Source: an uncultured Clostridia bacterium (lineage in GTDB: Bacteria; Bacillota; Clostridia; Oscillospirales; Ruminococcaceae). Taken from it: 64,000 nt of DNA. The stretch spans positions 27,773 to 91,772 of the forward strand of contig CANQRG010000010.1 in NCBI GenBank assembly GCA_947626165.1, given 5' to 3'. Under the pieces are notes generated by a model. That model saw only the letters and a list, made by a program, of their open reading frames with translations. It ran no database searches and had not been told where the DNA came from. The translations under genes were made by a program, and so were the position numbers. Each line of letters begins with the position of its first letter. Within the stretch, counting starts at the first letter, position 1. Below are positions 62,340 to 64,000 of the stretch, one piece after another.

Positions 62340-63137
62340 TTGATAAAAATTATGAACAAGACAAAAATTGAGTGGTGTGACAGTACATGGAACCCGGTTA
62401 CAGGTTGTTTCCATAAATGCGAATACTGCTACGCTCGGAGAATAGCGGAGAGATTTAAACCTTTTGACTTGCCGCACACGACAACAGACGGAGTGTTCAA
62501 AGGGATTAACGATTTAGCCACGCCAATAATCACGGAATGCAAAGACGGAGAAGAGAGAGTTTGCGCATATCCATACGGATTTGAGCCAACATTCCACAGA
62601 TACCGCCTCGCGGAGCCGCAGCAGCAGAAAAAGCCAAAGACTATATTTGTATGCAGCATGGCAGACTTATTTGGTGATTGGGTGCCGGATAATTGGATAG
62701 AAGAAGTATTCGATGCCTGTAGAAAAGCACCGCAACATAGATATCTGTTTTTGACGAAAAATCCACAGAGGTACGGAAAACTAGCACGGGCTGGAAAACT
62801 GCCGAAAAGGGACAATATGTGGTATGGCTCAACGCTCGACAGCATGAGTGCGAAAAGATATCCTGGCAGATTTTTAGATAACACATTTGTCAGCATAGAG
62901 CCTCTTACGGAGTATATGGACGTAGGACTGGGGAGCTTCGGTCACGACAGGTGGGTAATAATCGGAGCGGAGACGGGAAACAGAAAAGGCAAGGTAACGC
63001 CGAAAAAAGAATGGGTAGACAAAATCTGTGAAGCAGCAGATATCACCCATATGGCGGTATTTATGAAAGACAGTCTCATTCCTATTGTTGGAGAGAATAG
63101 TATGCGGAGAGAATTTCCGTGGGAACAGGAGGACTAA
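62340..63137 (+). CDS. Phage Gp37/Gp68-like DUF5131 protein
   Basis: A 265-residue protein that begins TKIEWCDSTWNPVTGC, the signature of DUF5131 (phage Gp37/Gp68). It has a CxxxCxxC motif (Cys23, Cys27, Cys30) like that of radical SAM enzymes, and the conserved LTKNPQRY and SIEPLTEYMD segments. The reaction is unknown. TTG 62340 has GGAG at five bases, and ATG 62352 is the alternative. It follows the PP-loop enzyme directly. Confidence 0.85.
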   Translation: MIKIMNKTKIEWCDSTWNPVTGCFHKCEYCYARRIAERFKPFDLPHTTTDGVFKGINDLATPIITECKDGEERVCAYPYGFEPTFHRYRLAEPQQQKKPKTIFVCSMADLFGDWVPDNWIEEVFDACRKAPQHRYLFLTKNPQRYGKLARAGKLPKRDNMWYGSTLDSMSAKRYPGRFLDNTFVSIEPLTEYMDVGLGSFGHDRWVIIGAETGNRKGKVTPKKEWVDKICEAADITHMAVFMKDSLIPIVGENSMRREFPWEQED

Positions 63138-63139
63138 TA

Positions 63140-63238
63140 ATGACAAACAATAGAGAAATTAAATTCAGAGGGTTTCACAGAGCATTACTTGTTCGGAAAT
63201 TCCGAATAGCTAGAACTGCTGGAGGTGAAATAGAATGA
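63140..63238 (+). pseudogene. Remnant of a YopX-family gene
   Basis: A 32-codon ORF with an AGGAGG site begins NNREIKFRGF. That matches the start of YopX-family phage proteins (REIKFRGK), which normally run past 100 residues. Here the family sequence stops after about 12 residues and the ORF ends in unrelated codons that include the ribosome site of the next gene. A deletion fused its start to this point. Confidence 0.6.
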
Positions 63239-63723
63239 ATAAAATCGTAAAAAACAATGTGTCAGAAATGGGAATGACAGATCTTTTATTAAATCAGGTG
63301 TTCGTAAAAAACGGTGAAGCGTGGTATAGGGATTTTGATAGAGAAATATCTGTACTCAATCTTATCAGAGAAATATGTACCAAACATAAATGTCCGGCAG
63401 ACGCAAATGAAATGGATGATGAAACGCTTGATGAGATATTGAGAGTTAATCTCCAATACGGAACAGATAGTCTTGAAGGGATTATAGCAATGTACTATAC
63501 CGCTCTTGTGGGTATGGCAGAGGTAAGGGCTCATCTTGAAGTATACGAAAATCCAGAGCTGTTGGAGGTGAGACAAATGAAAAAACTTTCAGAATACTCA
63601 ACGAGGGAACTTGTTGAAGAATTAGAAAAAAGAGAGGGTGTTGACAAAAAAATAGCAGAACCATATAAGGATTGTGAGGTATCCGTTAATGGTCCTGCCG
63701 TAATTCTCATAGTAACTGACTAA
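63235..63723 (+). CDS. Prophage protein, hypothetical
   Basis: A 162-residue mostly helical protein that overlaps the previous ORF at ATGA behind GGAGGTG. The C-terminal segment YSTRELVEELEKREGV recurs in many Firmicute phage proteins. The function is unknown. Confidence 0.65.
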   Translation: MNKIVKNNVSEMGMTDLLLNQVFVKNGEAWYRDFDREISVLNLIREICTKHKCPADANEMDDETLDEILRVNLQYGTDSLEGIIAMYYTALVGMAEVRAHLEVYENPELLEVRQMKKLSEYSTRELVEELEKREGVDKKIAEPYKDCEVSVNGPAVILIVTD

Positions 63724-63767
63724 AAAAACGGTGCAAAAAAATGATTAGGAGAGGGTGAAGCATAACA

Positions 63768-63830
63768 ATGTTCCAAGCGTTTATTGAGGTTTTAAAGGCT
63801 TTAGAGGCTGAGAAAGAGGAAGGAGATTAG
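63768..63830 (+). CDS. 20-codon prophage ORF
   Basis: A very short acidic helical ORF behind GAGAGGG. It ends with the ribosome site of the next ORF. It may be a coupling ORF and not a functional protein. Confidence 0.3.
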   Translation: MFQAFIEVLKALEAEKEEGD

Positions 63831-63832
63831 TT

Positions 63833-63934
63833 ATGAAATTTTTAGTTCTCTTAATTGTAATTGTTATTCAATATGTAATACATGAAATACATAATGTATT
63901 ATATGAAAAAAAGAAAAAGGATAAAGGAGATTAG
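63833..63934 (+). CDS. Small single-pass prophage membrane protein
   Basis: A 33-residue ORF behind AAGGAGAT. It has one N-terminal hydrophobic segment (FLVLLIVIVIQYVI) and a basic tail EKKKKDKG. No family. Confidence 0.45.
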   Translation: MKFLVLLIVIVIQYVIHEIHNVLYEKKKKDKGD

Positions 63935-63936
63935 TT

Positions 63937-64000
63937 ATGGATACTTTTGATTTATTGGTTGTCTTTAAGGACGGCTCGGAGCTGATTGTTAAGGATGTAA
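63937..64000 (+). CDS. Prophage ORF, cut by the window end
   Basis: The first 21 codons (MDTFDLLVVFKDGSELIV...) of an ORF that starts behind a second AAGGAGATTAGTT site. The beta-strand-like start recurs in small phage proteins. The rest is outside the window. Confidence 0.4.
   Translation, partial: MDTFDLLVVFKDGSELIVKDV

Larger units (their letters stand above)
49019..64000. mobile_element. Prophage or related integrative element inserted at ssrA (right end outside window)
   Basis: The element starts at the tmRNA 3' end, a common target for tyrosine integrases. Left to right it holds an integrase and lysogeny genes on the minus strand, a divergent repressor/Cro switch at 53.5-53.8 kb, and then a dense run of small early genes with recombination and DNA-modification genes on the plus strand. 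ATGA-type overlaps and short ORFs are typical of phage. The attL core probably includes the T-arm and acceptor 3' half of ssrA (about 49019-49041). No capsid, tail or lysis gene is in view. The attR copy was not found. Confidence 0.88.

Noticed and set aside
63189..63206. GTTCGGAAATTCCGAA palindrome as a third copy of the intergenic repeat hairpin
   Set aside because: It shares only the short TTCGGAA arms. No core block follows and it lies inside coding sequence, so chance is likely.
1..64000. CRISPR array
   Set aside because: No set of regularly spaced identical repeats was seen. The repeats found are 7-base tandem units or two-copy elements.

Overview
The window comes from a low-GC, spore-forming member of the Clostridia, most likely of the gut or rumen Oscillospiraceae/Ruminococcaceae type. 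The evidence is the Firmicute order prpC-prkC-rsgA-thiN-spoVM, a 28-residue SpoVM with the conserved Pro9, a SpoIVFB-like protease, the tig-clpP-clpX block, ribitol-type teichoic acid genes, and AGGAGG ribosome binding sites throughout. The species cannot be fixed from the sequence alone.

Bases 1-25.6 kb are compact housekeeping genes on the plus strand. They include the 3' part of glmS, a HAD phosphatase, yicC-remA-gmk-rpoZ-priA-def-fmt, a zinc peptidase, rsmB-rlmN-prpC-prkC-rsgA-thiN-spoVM, an M50 protease, rplS, lepB, rbgA-rnhB-yraN, thrC, and tig-clpP-clpX. They cover start-codon deformylation and formylation, rRNA modification, ribosome assembly GTPases, PASTA kinase/PP2C signalling and protein quality control. 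Many stops and starts overlap by 1-8 bases, which suggests translationally coupled operons.

Bases 25.6-31.8 kb are looser. asnB lies on the minus strand, with its last codons inside an intergenic repeat that recurs at 48 kb. An isolated transcription unit follows (28.5-29.3 kb): a near-consensus promoter, about 550 nt of hairpin-rich non-coding sequence, a 43-codon ORF and a terminator. Then come tRNA-Leu(GAG) and mgtE on the minus strand, the latter behind an M-box magnesium riboswitch and a 28-codon leader ORF.

Bases 31.8-45.1 kb form a cell-wall polymer locus. It holds TarI and TarJ (CDP-ribitol supply), five CDP-alditol glycerophosphotransferase domains (two in a 1442-residue fusion with a HAD-like domain), a polysaccharide pyruvyl transferase and a TagGH-type exporter. 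It is followed by a decayed gene and two secreted tandem paralogues (45.2-47.9 kb).

From the 3' end of ssrA (tmRNA, 48.7-49.0 kb) to the window end lies a prophage or related integrative element; its right end is outside the window. The leftward lysogeny block holds integrase, an ImmA-like protease, a membrane HIRAN protein, a lipoprotein and a CI-like repressor. The rightward block starts with a Cro-like protein and continues through many small ORFs, an HUH Rep-like protein, a VRR-NUC nuclease, a helicase-methyltransferase fusion, a PP-loop PAPS-reductase-like enzyme and a DUF5131 protein with a radical-SAM-like cysteine motif. No structural or lysis genes are in view.
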